NCBI GenBank assembly: GCA_964580675.1
Contig: CAZOLI010000007.1
Coordinates: 1-64,000, forward strand
DNA length: 64,000 bases
Direction of reading: 5' to 3'
Source of the DNA: CAZOLI01 sp964580675
GTDB lineage: Bacteria > Planctomycetota > MHYJ01 > CAYXQY01
Each line of letters opens with the position of its first letter. Position 1 is the stretch's first letter. Below are positions 17,100-24,248 of this stretch, piece by piece. The notes under the pieces were generated by a model. That model did no database searches. It was given only the letters and a program-made list of their open reading frames with translations, and was not told the DNA's origin. A program made the translations under genes and the position numbers.

Positions 17100-17217
17100 T
17101 GCTTTGCAGGCGCAGGAAAAAGAAAGACGTTATGGTTCCTTCATCTTTCCGCCCCATGAAAAATTCTCATAAGGAAGAACCTGAGGAGGAGAGGCGGATT
17201 GTTTTCATAAATATTTA

Positions 17218-17388
17218 TTATGGGGTCACAAGAACGAGAAACAGAATCAGCACCGCGGCACCGCCCAGCAATTGCAGTATGTTTCTCCATGCATAAGCAA
17301 CAATCAAGTCAAGATCGTCAAAATGAAGAGCACTCAGCACCAGACAGGACAGGATAAGTACCGGAAAAAACAGAAGCAATTCTTTCAT
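17218..17388 (-). CDS. 56-residue two-helix membrane protein
   Basis: Small open frame starting MKELLLFFPVLILSC and ending LVLVTP. Two hydrophobic helices (residues 2-19 and about 35-54) are separated by a short acidic segment 'HFDDLD'. Its ATG overlaps the TGA of the upstream membrane protein gene as ATGA (17385-17388), the same coupling used elsewhere in this genome, which argues that it is translated. Function unknown; probably a partner of the protein encoded just upstream. Two stop codons in tandem (TAATAA) end it. Confidence 0.7.
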   Translation of the reverse strand: MKELLLFFPVLILSCLVLSALHFDDLDLIVAYAWRNILQLLGGAAVLILFLVLVTP

Positions 17389-17858
17389 GACGTCTCCTCC
17401 TCCTCCCGATTTTCCTCCAGTTCCTCTTCGGAATCCTCCCGTTCTTCCACTTCAAAAATCATTTTTCGTCCCGCTTTGACGTCAATTAGATTAAGAACGG
17501 ATACCGAATTTAGAAGACCGGCAACGGAGATGCACAGAATCCCAATCTCGTAATAATGAAAAGAAACCTGGAAATCGATCTCTCGGCGGACGGTAAGAAG
17601 CCAGTGACCGAACAGAACAAATCCACTTCCGTACCTGCCCCCAAGATAAAACGGAAAATCGGATCGGGTTGCGTATCCCCAATCACAGAGAAGAAGGCCA
17701 AGGAAGAAAAGCACAAGAATCCCCACCGTACAGAACATCCCCCGGAGGTGTTTTTTGAAATAGAAATGACCGAGACCGGGAAACACCCAGGCCAGGATCA
17801 ACGCAATAATCAAACTTCCTTCGGGGGGATCCTGATTTTCCGATTCTTCGTCACTCAT
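17385..17858 (-). CDS. TM2-like small membrane protein with acidic tail
   Basis: 157 residues. The N-terminus has 'LILAWVFPGLGHFYFKKHLRG', the Pro-Gly-x-Gly-x-x-Tyr/Phe pattern of TM2-like membrane proteins; similar proteins sit beside signal peptidase genes in planctomycetes (from memory, not searched). Helices at about 16-30, 40-60, 74-90 and 104-125 are followed by a C-terminal tail of more than 20 residues that is almost entirely Glu. Located after lptB and an 88-codon frame with 14 bp spacing. Function unknown; envelope role suggested by context. Confidence 0.75.
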   Translation of the reverse strand: MSDEESENQDPPEGSLIIALILAWVFPGLGHFYFKKHLRGMFCTVGILVLFFLGLLLCDWGYATRSDFPFYLGGRYGSGFVLFGHWLLTVRREIDFQVSFHYYEIGILCISVAGLLNSVSVLNLIDVKAGRKMIFEVEEREDSEEELEENREEEETS

Positions 17859-17872
17859 ATGACACGTTGCTT

Positions 17873-18139
17873 TTAATACAATTGACCCTCATGCGATGGG
17901 GAACCGTCCAACATCCGTTTCCGGTATTCCGTGGCCATTTTGAACAAGTCGTTTCGGGAAAACCAGGAAATAACTCCTTCAACCGGAAGCACTGACGGGA
18001 TCTGGAGGGGAACCGCCACAAATCGGGGTATCCCCCAGCCTGCGAATTGACGTTTTTTCAACGACTCCGATGCATGGTGCCGTATGGCTATCTGTTGGAA
18101 TACCCGGCAGAATCCGAACACCATCGGCGAAATATTCAC
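17873..18139 (-). CDS. Possible small protein after lptB
   Basis: An 88-residue frame starting GTG at 18139, overlapping the lptB stop as GTGA and ending 14 bp before the next gene. The tight packing is the main evidence. Composition is plausible for protein (contains 'AGWGIPRFVAVPLQIPSVLP' and 'KMATEYRKRMLDG') but no family is recognised and no membrane segment is clear. It could be a chance frame in a short intergenic stretch. Confidence 0.45.
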   Translation of the reverse strand: MNISPMVFGFCRVFQQIAIRHHASESLKKRQFAGWGIPRFVAVPLQIPSVLPVEGVISWFSRNDLFKMATEYRKRMLDGSPSHEGQLY

Positions 18140-18945
18140 AGGGAAAAATCTTCTCCGAGGTATACTCGCCGAACAACTTCATTTTCAACAATTTCCTCCG
18201 CCGGACCATCGGCGAGAATTCGACCTTCGTCAATTATATATGACCGATCCGTAACCTGCAAAGTTTTGCGCACATTGTGATCCGTGAGGAAAATTCCAAT
18301 GGATCGGTCCCGAAGGGACAGCACAAGATCCTGCAGATCGGATACGGCAATAGGATCAACCCCGGAAAACGGTTCGTCAAGTAGAATGACGTCCGGTTCC
18401 GTGGCAATTGCCCGGCAAATTTCGACTCGTCTTGATTCCCCTCCCGAAAGTGTACCCGCCTTCTGATCCCCAAGATGGTCCACTTCAAATTCCGAAAGCA
18501 GCCGGCTTATTTTTTCCTCCATATCGGTCTCACCGCAACCGCGACCTTCCAGGACAGCTCGGAGGTTCTCCTCCACCGTTAATTTTCCGAGCAACGAAGG
18601 CTCCTGAGCCAGATACCCCATTCCGCGACGGGCACGGCGATACATGGGCAAGTTCGTCACGTCTTCCTCCGCAAGAAAAACGGACCCCCGCTCCGGTTTA
18701 AGAAGTCCAATCGTCATTTTAAACGACGTTGTTTTTCCGGCCCCGTTTCGACCGAGCAACCCGACAATTTCTCCTCTTGAGACCTGGAAGGATACCTGAT
18801 TCACGACCGTTCGGCCGTCGAACGATTTCGTAAGATCCTGCACCCGAAGAATGGTTTCCGCTTCGTCCGACGACTCCTGGTTCTTCTCTCCGTTGCGCGT
18901 GGGGGAGAGTTCCTCTTCTTCTTTTGCCTCGGATGGAACATTCAT
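18136..18945 (-). CDS. lptB: LPS export ABC transporter ATP-binding protein
   Basis: ATPase that drives lipopolysaccharide extraction from the inner membrane with LptF/G/C. 269 residues: Walker A 'GLLGRNGAGKTTSFK', Q-loop 'GYLAQEPSLLGKLTVEENL', signature 'LSGGESRRVEICRAIA', Walker B 'VILLDEPFSGVDPIAV', H-loop 'IFLTDHNVRKTLQV', all typical of LptB. An extension of about 25 acidic residues precedes the domain. ATG at 18945 overlaps the TGA of the signal peptidase gene (ATGA), so this start is chosen over a longer frame. LptA/C/F/G are not in the window. Confidence 0.93.
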   Translation of the reverse strand: MNVPSEAKEEEELSPTRNGEKNQESSDEAETILRVQDLTKSFDGRTVVNQVSFQVSRGEIVGLLGRNGAGKTTSFKMTIGLLKPERGSVFLAEEDVTNLPMYRRARRGMGYLAQEPSLLGKLTVEENLRAVLEGRGCGETDMEEKISRLLSEFEVDHLGDQKAGTLSGGESRRVEICRAIATEPDVILLDEPFSGVDPIAVSDLQDLVLSLRDRSIGIFLTDHNVRKTLQVTDRSYIIDEGRILADGPAEEIVENEVVRRVYLGEDFSL

Positions 18946-20441
18946 CGGATTACTTTGATTCGAGTATACGGCCACCACACCCAGAGGGCTTTCCCCACAA
19001 TGAGCTCAGTTCGTATAAATTTAAACGCCTTGCTCCTCGTTTTTTCATTATCAATGGTTTCCCCGTTCACCTCATCCGTACGGAGAGGATTTCCGTTTCG
19101 ATCCACGAGCATCCGCAATTTGGGCCCTTTCTGGTACCACCAGTACGGAGAACCGGAACGCCGCTCCCGTTTCTTCCAATTTCCAAGATCCACGTAAAAT
19201 TGTTGGCCGTTCTTCAGGGTGATTACCTTTTGCTTCCACTTCCGACTGTCCCGGCTCGAATTTACGTTGTCGCCGATGACAATGACCCGATCTTTCGGAA
19301 CAAACACGGGCTCGGTATCCCTCCCAAAATTTGAGTTTGACGGTTTGCCCCACCAGTAATAAATGTCCCGAAATAACCCGAGCCGGTTGACGTTCACGGC
19401 TCCCTCCCGCACACGAACCACCGGTTTTCCAACGCCCATGTATTCCTCGGACGAAAAATCCCCGTGATTTTCCCGGTACGTTTTTCGAACCAGCCGTTCC
19501 CCATCCAGAAGCACGCCACAGTAGCCATCGTACACAAAAAACTCGATGGTGTGCTGTCCACCCTGGAACACCCCGGACATCTCCGGAAGCGAAAAAGATC
19601 GATCCCGATCGGCCGCCCGGTTTTCTATGTATAACTCGGACGTGCCGTCTCCATTTAACTGGAGCTGAAACCGCCATGCCCCGTCATAAAGGGTAAAATC
19701 CGCCCGGTCCTCCGATGAACAATTCGATATTGTGGCGGTTATCTTCAGGTCTTTTACGGTGTGGTGGCGCCCGTTTCCTCCTTCCGGAATCACCGGGGCA
19801 TCGACAATTCCTTTTTTAAATCGTAGTTTGGCGGGCTCATCCTTCTTTGCTGACAACCGGACGTGATTTGGATTTCCTGAAACATCCCCCGATGACACAA
19901 GCTGCCAGTGATCAAGAATATCACCACCGTGAGGAACATTACGGGTGGCGGGCAACGGAATCCACAAGCTCTGCTGAGTGGCCAGGTCCTTTCGTGCAAT
20001 CTTGAATGTCCCCTCCTTTTCGTCGGCCGTATAGATATCTCCTCTGCGGAACTTCACGTACTCGGGGCCGACTGCCACTGCCCGTTTAATAAAATTTCGG
20101 GTGATGTTCAGTGGATACCGAAAAACAACAACGTCGAAACGGTCGACGGAATCAAATAGATAATGAAATTTGTTCACCATGATCCGATCCCCCCCGTAAG
20201 CCCTTGCCTGGTGGTTGCCCATCAGCGTCGGCTCCATGGATCCGGTTGGGATTTTGAAGACCTCCACAAAAAAACAACGAATCACAAGAGCCATGATAAA
20301 CGCAACGATGATCATCTCCACGTGATCCTTTATGTGGAGGAGAAAGGACATGACGGGGTCATCATCCCACTCGCTCTGAATGACACTGGATGGGGAATCC
20401 TGTTCGGTATGACCGGCTTGATCCTGGTTCATCTCATCCAT
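18942..20441 (-). CDS. lepB: Signal peptidase I with large inserted domain
   Basis: Membrane serine/lysine protease that removes signal peptides at the outer face of the inner membrane. 499 residues from ATG 20441 (an in-frame TTG at 20501 is possible; neither has a good ribosome site). One anchor helix (about 41-60), catalytic Ser68 in 'PTGSMEPTL', catalytic Lys119 in 'NFIKRAVAVGPE', and box E 'GDNVNSSRDSR' near residue 400. Between about 135 and 375 there is an insert of some 240 residues that contains a jelly-roll-like segment ('FTLYDGAWRFQLQLNGDGTS', 'HTIEFFVYDGYCGVLLDGE'). Escherichia LepB has 324 residues. Long versions are known from planctomycetes and relatives. Confidence 0.92.
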   Translation of the reverse strand: MDEMNQDQAGHTEQDSPSSVIQSEWDDDPVMSFLLHIKDHVEMIIVAFIMALVIRCFFVEVFKIPTGSMEPTLMGNHQARAYGGDRIMVNKFHYLFDSVDRFDVVVFRYPLNITRNFIKRAVAVGPEYVKFRRGDIYTADEKEGTFKIARKDLATQQSLWIPLPATRNVPHGGDILDHWQLVSSGDVSGNPNHVRLSAKKDEPAKLRFKKGIVDAPVIPEGGNGRHHTVKDLKITATISNCSSEDRADFTLYDGAWRFQLQLNGDGTSELYIENRAADRDRSFSLPEMSGVFQGGQHTIEFFVYDGYCGVLLDGERLVRKTYRENHGDFSSEEYMGVGKPVVRVREGAVNVNRLGLFRDIYYWWGKPSNSNFGRDTEPVFVPKDRVIVIGDNVNSSRDSRKWKQKVITLKNGQQFYVDLGNWKKRERRSGSPYWWYQKGPKLRMLVDRNGNPLRTDEVNGETIDNEKTRSKAFKFIRTELIVGKALWVWWPYTRIKVIR

Positions 20442-20596
20442 CTTCAAGAGAGGAAATGAAAACACCGCCGATGAAGAATTATTGCCAGCGTCCTCCGACA
20501 AGTACCTGGCTGCCTCAGCAACATCCGTATTCGACCCGTATACGTTTCAATAAGGCCGAAACGCAAAGAGGAGTATAAGAAAATCAGCGGTAAAGA

Positions 20597-20644
20597 TAAA
20601 AAAAAAGCGGACGGGCACTCGGCAGAACCGAGAAACCCGCCCGC
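20597..20644 (-). terminator. Rho-independent terminator of the small RNA
   Basis: Minus strand GCGGGCGGG pairs with CCCGTCCGC (20636-20644 with 20607-20615; one G-U pair), enclosing a second stem CTCGG/CCGAG, and is followed by a run of T at 20606-20597. On the plus strand the G-U position becomes an A-C mismatch and no T run follows, which fixes the direction. Confidence 0.9.
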
Positions 20645-20747
20645 CGGAGGGGGATACGGAGTTCTCTTGTATTTTTACTTCGTCAAATTCTTCTTTCGTT
20701 CTTTAGCTGGATATCACCTCTGGCCGTCGTCGTCCAGCTTTTGCAAT
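20597..20747 (-). ncRNA. Candidate small RNA (about 150 nt) upstream of lepB
   Basis: The transcript is bounded by a consensus promoter (20754-20782) and a strong terminator (20597-20644) and has no open frame. It begins with a 7-bp stem AGCTGGA/TCCAGCT (minus strand), continues with an A-rich single-stranded stretch, then a C-rich run 5'-CCCCCTCC (20646-20653) that is complementary to Shine-Dalgarno sequences, then the terminator hairpin. This layout is that of trans-acting small RNAs with C-rich seeds. It could also be an attenuated leader of lepB, whose start is 156 nt downstream. It is not tmRNA, SRP RNA or RNase P. Confidence 0.55.
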
Positions 20748-20753
20748 TAACTA

Positions 20754-20782
20754 ATTGTAAAAAGTACCGGGCATTATGTCAA
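20754..20782 (-). promoter_or_regulatory. Consensus sigma-70 promoter of the small RNA
   Basis: Minus strand: perfect TTGACA (20777-20782), 17-bp spacer, TACAAT (20754-20759). The best promoter match in the window; predicted start near 20747. No gene between 20783 and the NUDIX stop at 20965 is apparent; that stretch is AT-rich. Confidence 0.85.
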
Positions 20783-20964
20783 GCAAATATCATTCCGGTC
20801 GGTTCAACGGCCCGGTGGAATCCGTTGATTTCCTTCCTTCTTCACTTATATTATCGACAACCAGACAACAAAAATAAAGTTTTTTCGCAATCGATTTTGA
20901 TTCTAACCCCGGATAAATTACTCAATATGAAAAATAATAGAATATATTTTTTATTTGTAAAACT

Positions 20965-21669
20965 CTAATTGGGATCGTTTTGCAACGTCGCCACGCCCCT
21001 GTTCCAGAAACAGATTCCTGGTCCCATCCCCTCCCCTTCCTCCTGAACGGTATATTTCTGCATTCCACCGTCCGTTGTCTGATCGAGTTTCAGGTACGGC
21101 AGGGCGTTGACCTGTTCCTCAAAAGATGATTTTGACACCCCTTCTTCGTACACGTCCCCAAGCAATGCGTACAGTTCTCCGAGTTCAAACGGTTCCGGAA
21201 GTAAATCAAAGGCATCGAGGCCCACGAGGAATTGTTCTTTGAGGTGTTTTTGCAACTTGCTCAAAACCTGATGATGATCGAAGGCAAGGGATGGAGGTTC
21301 CTGTACGGGAAACCAGCGGGCTTCCGAGGCATCTGTTTCCGCACATAACTGAACGGGACCCGGTGGAAGCAATGCACAGAAACAGATGGTAATCACGCGG
21401 CCCCGGGGATCTCGTCCCGGATCCCCGGCCGTGTAAAATTGTTGCAGTCCGGACCCGGTAACCCCGGTTTCTTCCCTGAGCTCACGTTCGGCAGCCGTTC
21501 GAAGAGATTCGTTCTCCTCAACAAATCCCCCGGGAAAGGCCCAGTTCCCCTGGAAAGGAGGGTTTTTTCGTCTGATCAAAAGAACGTGCAATCGGTTCCC
21601 GCGGAACTGCACACAGGCGACATCCGTGGCGACCAGCGGTTTTATTCCCGGGCCATCCTGTTCTGTCAT
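20965..21669 (-). CDS. NrtR-like NUDIX/winged-helix protein
   Basis: 234 residues. Residues about 12-140 form a NUDIX domain with a complete box 'GGFVEENESLRTAAERELRE' followed by ETGV, so ADP-ribose-type pyrophosphatase activity is possible. Residues about 150-225 ('EPFELGELYALLGDVYEEGV') match the winged-helix region of NrtR, the ADP-ribose-responsive regulator of NAD genes. It may be an enzyme with a vestigial DNA-binding domain or a true regulator; nadC is at 10129-11022. Last gene of the methylmalonyl-CoA cluster on this strand, 117 bp after the epimerase gene. Confidence 0.82.
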   Translation of the reverse strand: MTEQDGPGIKPLVATDVACVQFRGNRLHVLLIRRKNPPFQGNWAFPGGFVEENESLRTAAERELREETGVTGSGLQQFYTAGDPGRDPRGRVITICFCALLPPGPVQLCAETDASEARWFPVQEPPSLAFDHHQVLSKLQKHLKEQFLVGLDAFDLLPEPFELGELYALLGDVYEEGVSKSSFEEQVNALPYLKLDQTTDGGMQKYTVQEEGEGMGPGICFWNRGVATLQNDPN

Positions 21670-21786
21670 GCCGTTCGTTCACCCGTTAAAAAATTTCCTT
21701 CCAAAGCCCCCGTCTCAGCCAAATTCACCGATAATGCCCCGGTTGTCCCTTCGAGAAAACATGAAATAACCGGACCGGCGGATCGT

Positions 21787-22248
21787 TTATTCATCCGTTT
21801 CCAGTTCCCGAAGTTCAAGCAGCACGCCAAACGTGTCTCCCGGATGGAGAAAATTGATCTTTGCGCCTTCAACACCGGATTTAGCCTCCTCATAAACCGG
21901 GTCGTAACCAGCGTCTCGAAACTTGTCCTCGAATGATTCAATATCCTCCACCCGAAGGCAAATGTGATGAATTCCCTGCCCGTGTTTTTCCAGAAATTCT
22001 TTTATGGGACCTTCTCCTTCAAGAGGTTCAAGAAGTTCAATGACGGTGTTTCCGGCCTCAAGGGAAGCGGCGCGAACTTCCTCCGATTCTACTTCCTCGA
22101 TTCCCTGAACATCCATGCCGAACAATCCGTGGTACAGCGAAAGAGCGCGATTTATGCTTTCCACGGCGACACCGATGTGATCCACTTCCTCAACACAGAT
22201 GTCGTTTTCCTCCACGTCTTCGATCTCCTGTTCGTCACTGTCATTCAT
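21787..22248 (-). CDS. mce: Methylmalonyl-CoA epimerase
   Basis: Interconverts (S)- and (R)-methylmalonyl-CoA. 153 residues, two glyoxalase/VOC modules with the metal ligands visible: 'DHIGVAV' (His), 'GIHHICLRV' (His) and 'GVLLELRE' (Glu). An acidic N-terminal extension of about 20 residues precedes the fold. Encoded 186 bp downstream of the mutase gene on the same strand, the usual partnership. Confidence 0.93.
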   Translation of the reverse strand: MNDSDEQEIEDVEENDICVEEVDHIGVAVESINRALSLYHGLFGMDVQGIEEVESEEVRAASLEAGNTVIELLEPLEGEGPIKEFLEKHGQGIHHICLRVEDIESFEDKFRDAGYDPVYEEAKSGVEGAKINFLHPGDTFGVLLELRELETDE

Positions 22249-22434
22249 TAGTTTTTTCGAGAGAAATCAGTGGGTGCATATTTGCGCACGGACACCGGTG
22301 GCATTTTTCGTCCGAAAGGTCCTGTCCCGCCTTTTACCGTACGAAAAACCATCCGTTCTATGGTTCGAACGAACGACCGACCGGTGTTGAAACAACTTCG
22401 AAGGTATCGTCGTCCACCAAATTGGAAACGAAAA

Positions 22435-24027
22435 TCAATTCCGATGCTCGCCAAAAACGTCGCGAAGTTCGTCACTCACTTCACCGAGAGTCGCCCGGTT
22501 CTCCAGACAGGTAATGATCGGGGGAAGTAAATTTTCGTCCGAGGAAGCAGCCCGATGGAGGTTTTTAAGGGATTTTCCGACGGAATGCTCGTTCCTGTTT
22601 TCCTTTAACTTCCGTATCTTTTCGCGGCGGCGTTCCTCCAGCCTTTTCTCTATTTCCTGTATATCGGGCTCCACCTCCTCTTCCTCCCGGTAACAGTTCA
22701 CGCCCACTATTTTCCTCTCCCCCTCTTCTATTTTTTCCTGCTCATCCTGCGCGCTCTTCTCGATCTCATCCCGGACGAAGCCGTTCTCAACGGCCATCAT
22801 AGCCCCACCAAAGTCCTGTACTTCATTGTAAATTTCCATTGCCCTGTTCTCCACCCTGTCGGTCAGATTCTCAAGAAAATAGGACCCGGCCAATGGGTCA
22901 ACGGTGCGAGCAACACCGGTTTCGTGCCCCAGAATTTGCTGGGTTCGGAGGGCAATGGTCGCCGTACGTTCCGTGGGTAATCCCAGAGCTTCGTCCATTG
23001 CGTTTGTATGCAGGGACTGGGTCCCACCGAGCACGGCCGACATGGCCTGATAGGCCACGCGTGCAATGTTGTTTTCGGGTTGCTGGGCGGTCAGTGAAAC
23101 CCCGGCCGTCTGCGTGTGAAAACGGAGCCGACGGGCGTCGGGATCCGATACGTCAAATTCCTCCCGAAGCAATCGTGACCACATTCGCCGGGCGGCGCGA
23201 AATTTTGCGATTTCCTCGAAAAAATCGGAGTGCGCACTGAAGAAAAAAGAAACCCGCCGCGCAATTTCCACGACATCAAGATCTCGTTGCCGGGCCTGAC
23301 GAAGATACTCAATGCCATTTGCCAGTGTAAACGCCACCTCCTGGGGAGCTGTGGCTCCCTTTTCCCGCATATGATATCCGCTGACGGATATACTGTTCCA
23401 GCGAGGAATCTCACGGGAACAGAACTCCATAAGGTCAACGGTCAACCGCATCGACGGTTCCGGAGGGTATATGTAGGTGCCCCTCGCAATGTATTCCTTG
23501 AGGATATCGTTCTGTACGGTGCCACGAAGCTGGGTCAGTGGAATGTCCCGTTTCCGGGCCACGGCCGCGTATAAACCGACCAGAATCGGGGCCGTGGCGT
23601 TGATGGTCATTGAGGTGCTTACGTCATCAAGGGGAATGTCAAGAAATACCCGATCCATATCCTCCACGGAGGCGATGGAAACCCCCGCTCTTCCCACCTC
23701 GCCACGAGCCATTTTTGCGTCCGGGTCATACCCCATCTGCGTTGGCAGATCGAACGCCATACTCAAACCGGTCTGACCCCGTGAGAGCAGTTCCTGAAAA
23801 CGCCGGTTCGTTTCCTTTGCGGTTCCAAATCCGGAGTACTGTCGCATGGTCCAGAGCCGGCCCCGGTACATGTTTTTGTAGACCCCGCGTGTAAAAGGAG
23901 GTTTACCGGGGAGACCCAGCTTTTCGAGGTAGGCATCTCCCACGCCGTCCTCCGGTCCGTATACCGGATCCACGTCAAACCCGGATAACGTGCGGAACTT
24001 CTCGTCCTCCGAACGTTCTTCTCCCAT
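22435..24027 (-). CDS. mcmA1: Methylmalonyl-CoA mutase large (catalytic) subunit
   Basis: 530 residues with the catalytic TIM barrel only: 'TMRQYSGFGTAKETNRRFQE', 'GQTGLSMAFDLPTQMGYD', 'SMTINATAPILVGLY', 'LRGTVQNDILKEYIARGTYI', 'RLRFHTQTAGVSLTAQQPEN', 'HTNAMDEALGLPTE'. The cobalamin-binding domain ('DxHxxG') is absent, so a separate small subunit must be encoded elsewhere, as in archaea and several bacterial phyla. Isomerises methylmalonyl-CoA to succinyl-CoA with B12. I see no B12 riboswitch in its leader. The promoter at 24202-24231 overlaps the divergent promoter of the TPR gene. Confidence 0.95.
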   Translation of the reverse strand: MGEERSEDEKFRTLSGFDVDPVYGPEDGVGDAYLEKLGLPGKPPFTRGVYKNMYRGRLWTMRQYSGFGTAKETNRRFQELLSRGQTGLSMAFDLPTQMGYDPDAKMARGEVGRAGVSIASVEDMDRVFLDIPLDDVSTSMTINATAPILVGLYAAVARKRDIPLTQLRGTVQNDILKEYIARGTYIYPPEPSMRLTVDLMEFCSREIPRWNSISVSGYHMREKGATAPQEVAFTLANGIEYLRQARQRDLDVVEIARRVSFFFSAHSDFFEEIAKFRAARRMWSRLLREEFDVSDPDARRLRFHTQTAGVSLTAQQPENNIARVAYQAMSAVLGGTQSLHTNAMDEALGLPTERTATIALRTQQILGHETGVARTVDPLAGSYFLENLTDRVENRAMEIYNEVQDFGGAMMAVENGFVRDEIEKSAQDEQEKIEEGERKIVGVNCYREEEEVEPDIQEIEKRLEERRREKIRKLKENRNEHSVGKSLKNLHRAASSDENLLPPIITCLENRATLGEVSDELRDVFGEHRN

Positions 24028-24169
24028 ACCGATTACCCGAAACAGTCAACGAGGAAAACGGTCCAACCCATGGTTTCGTCCGTTTTCTTTCTCATCGTAA
24101 GCTGAATCCCGTCCAGATTTTTCACTTCTTTTTCCGGTCTCAACTGGCAAAATGGCCTCGTTTCTTGAG

Positions 24170-24198
24170 TTGTTTTCCGAAGCCGCAAAACGTACAAT
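24170..24198 (+). promoter_or_regulatory. Promoter of the secreted TPR gene
   Basis: TTGTTT (24170-24175), 17-bp spacer, TACAAT (24193-24198); predicted start near 24205. Confidence 0.55.
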
Positions 24199-24201
24199 GG
24201 T

Positions 24202-24231
24202 ATTCTACCGAATAACGTCCGGGAAAACCAA
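24202..24231 (-). promoter_or_regulatory. Promoter of the methylmalonyl-CoA mutase gene
   Basis: Minus strand: TTGGTT (24226-24231), 18-bp spacer, TAGAAT (24202-24207). Its -10 box is 3 bp from the -10 box of the divergent promoter, so the two cannot be occupied at once. Confidence 0.5.
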
Positions 24232-24248
24232 ATTTCAAAAAGCATCCC

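Noticed and set aside
21666..21941. 91-codon frame ending on the NUDIX start
   Set aside because: More than half overlaps the conserved epimerase gene in another frame, and the remaining part has no recognisable coding pattern.
24028..24201. Possible cobalamin riboswitch before methylmalonyl-CoA mutase
   Set aside because: No B12-box sequence or typical riboswitch core could be found in the leader.
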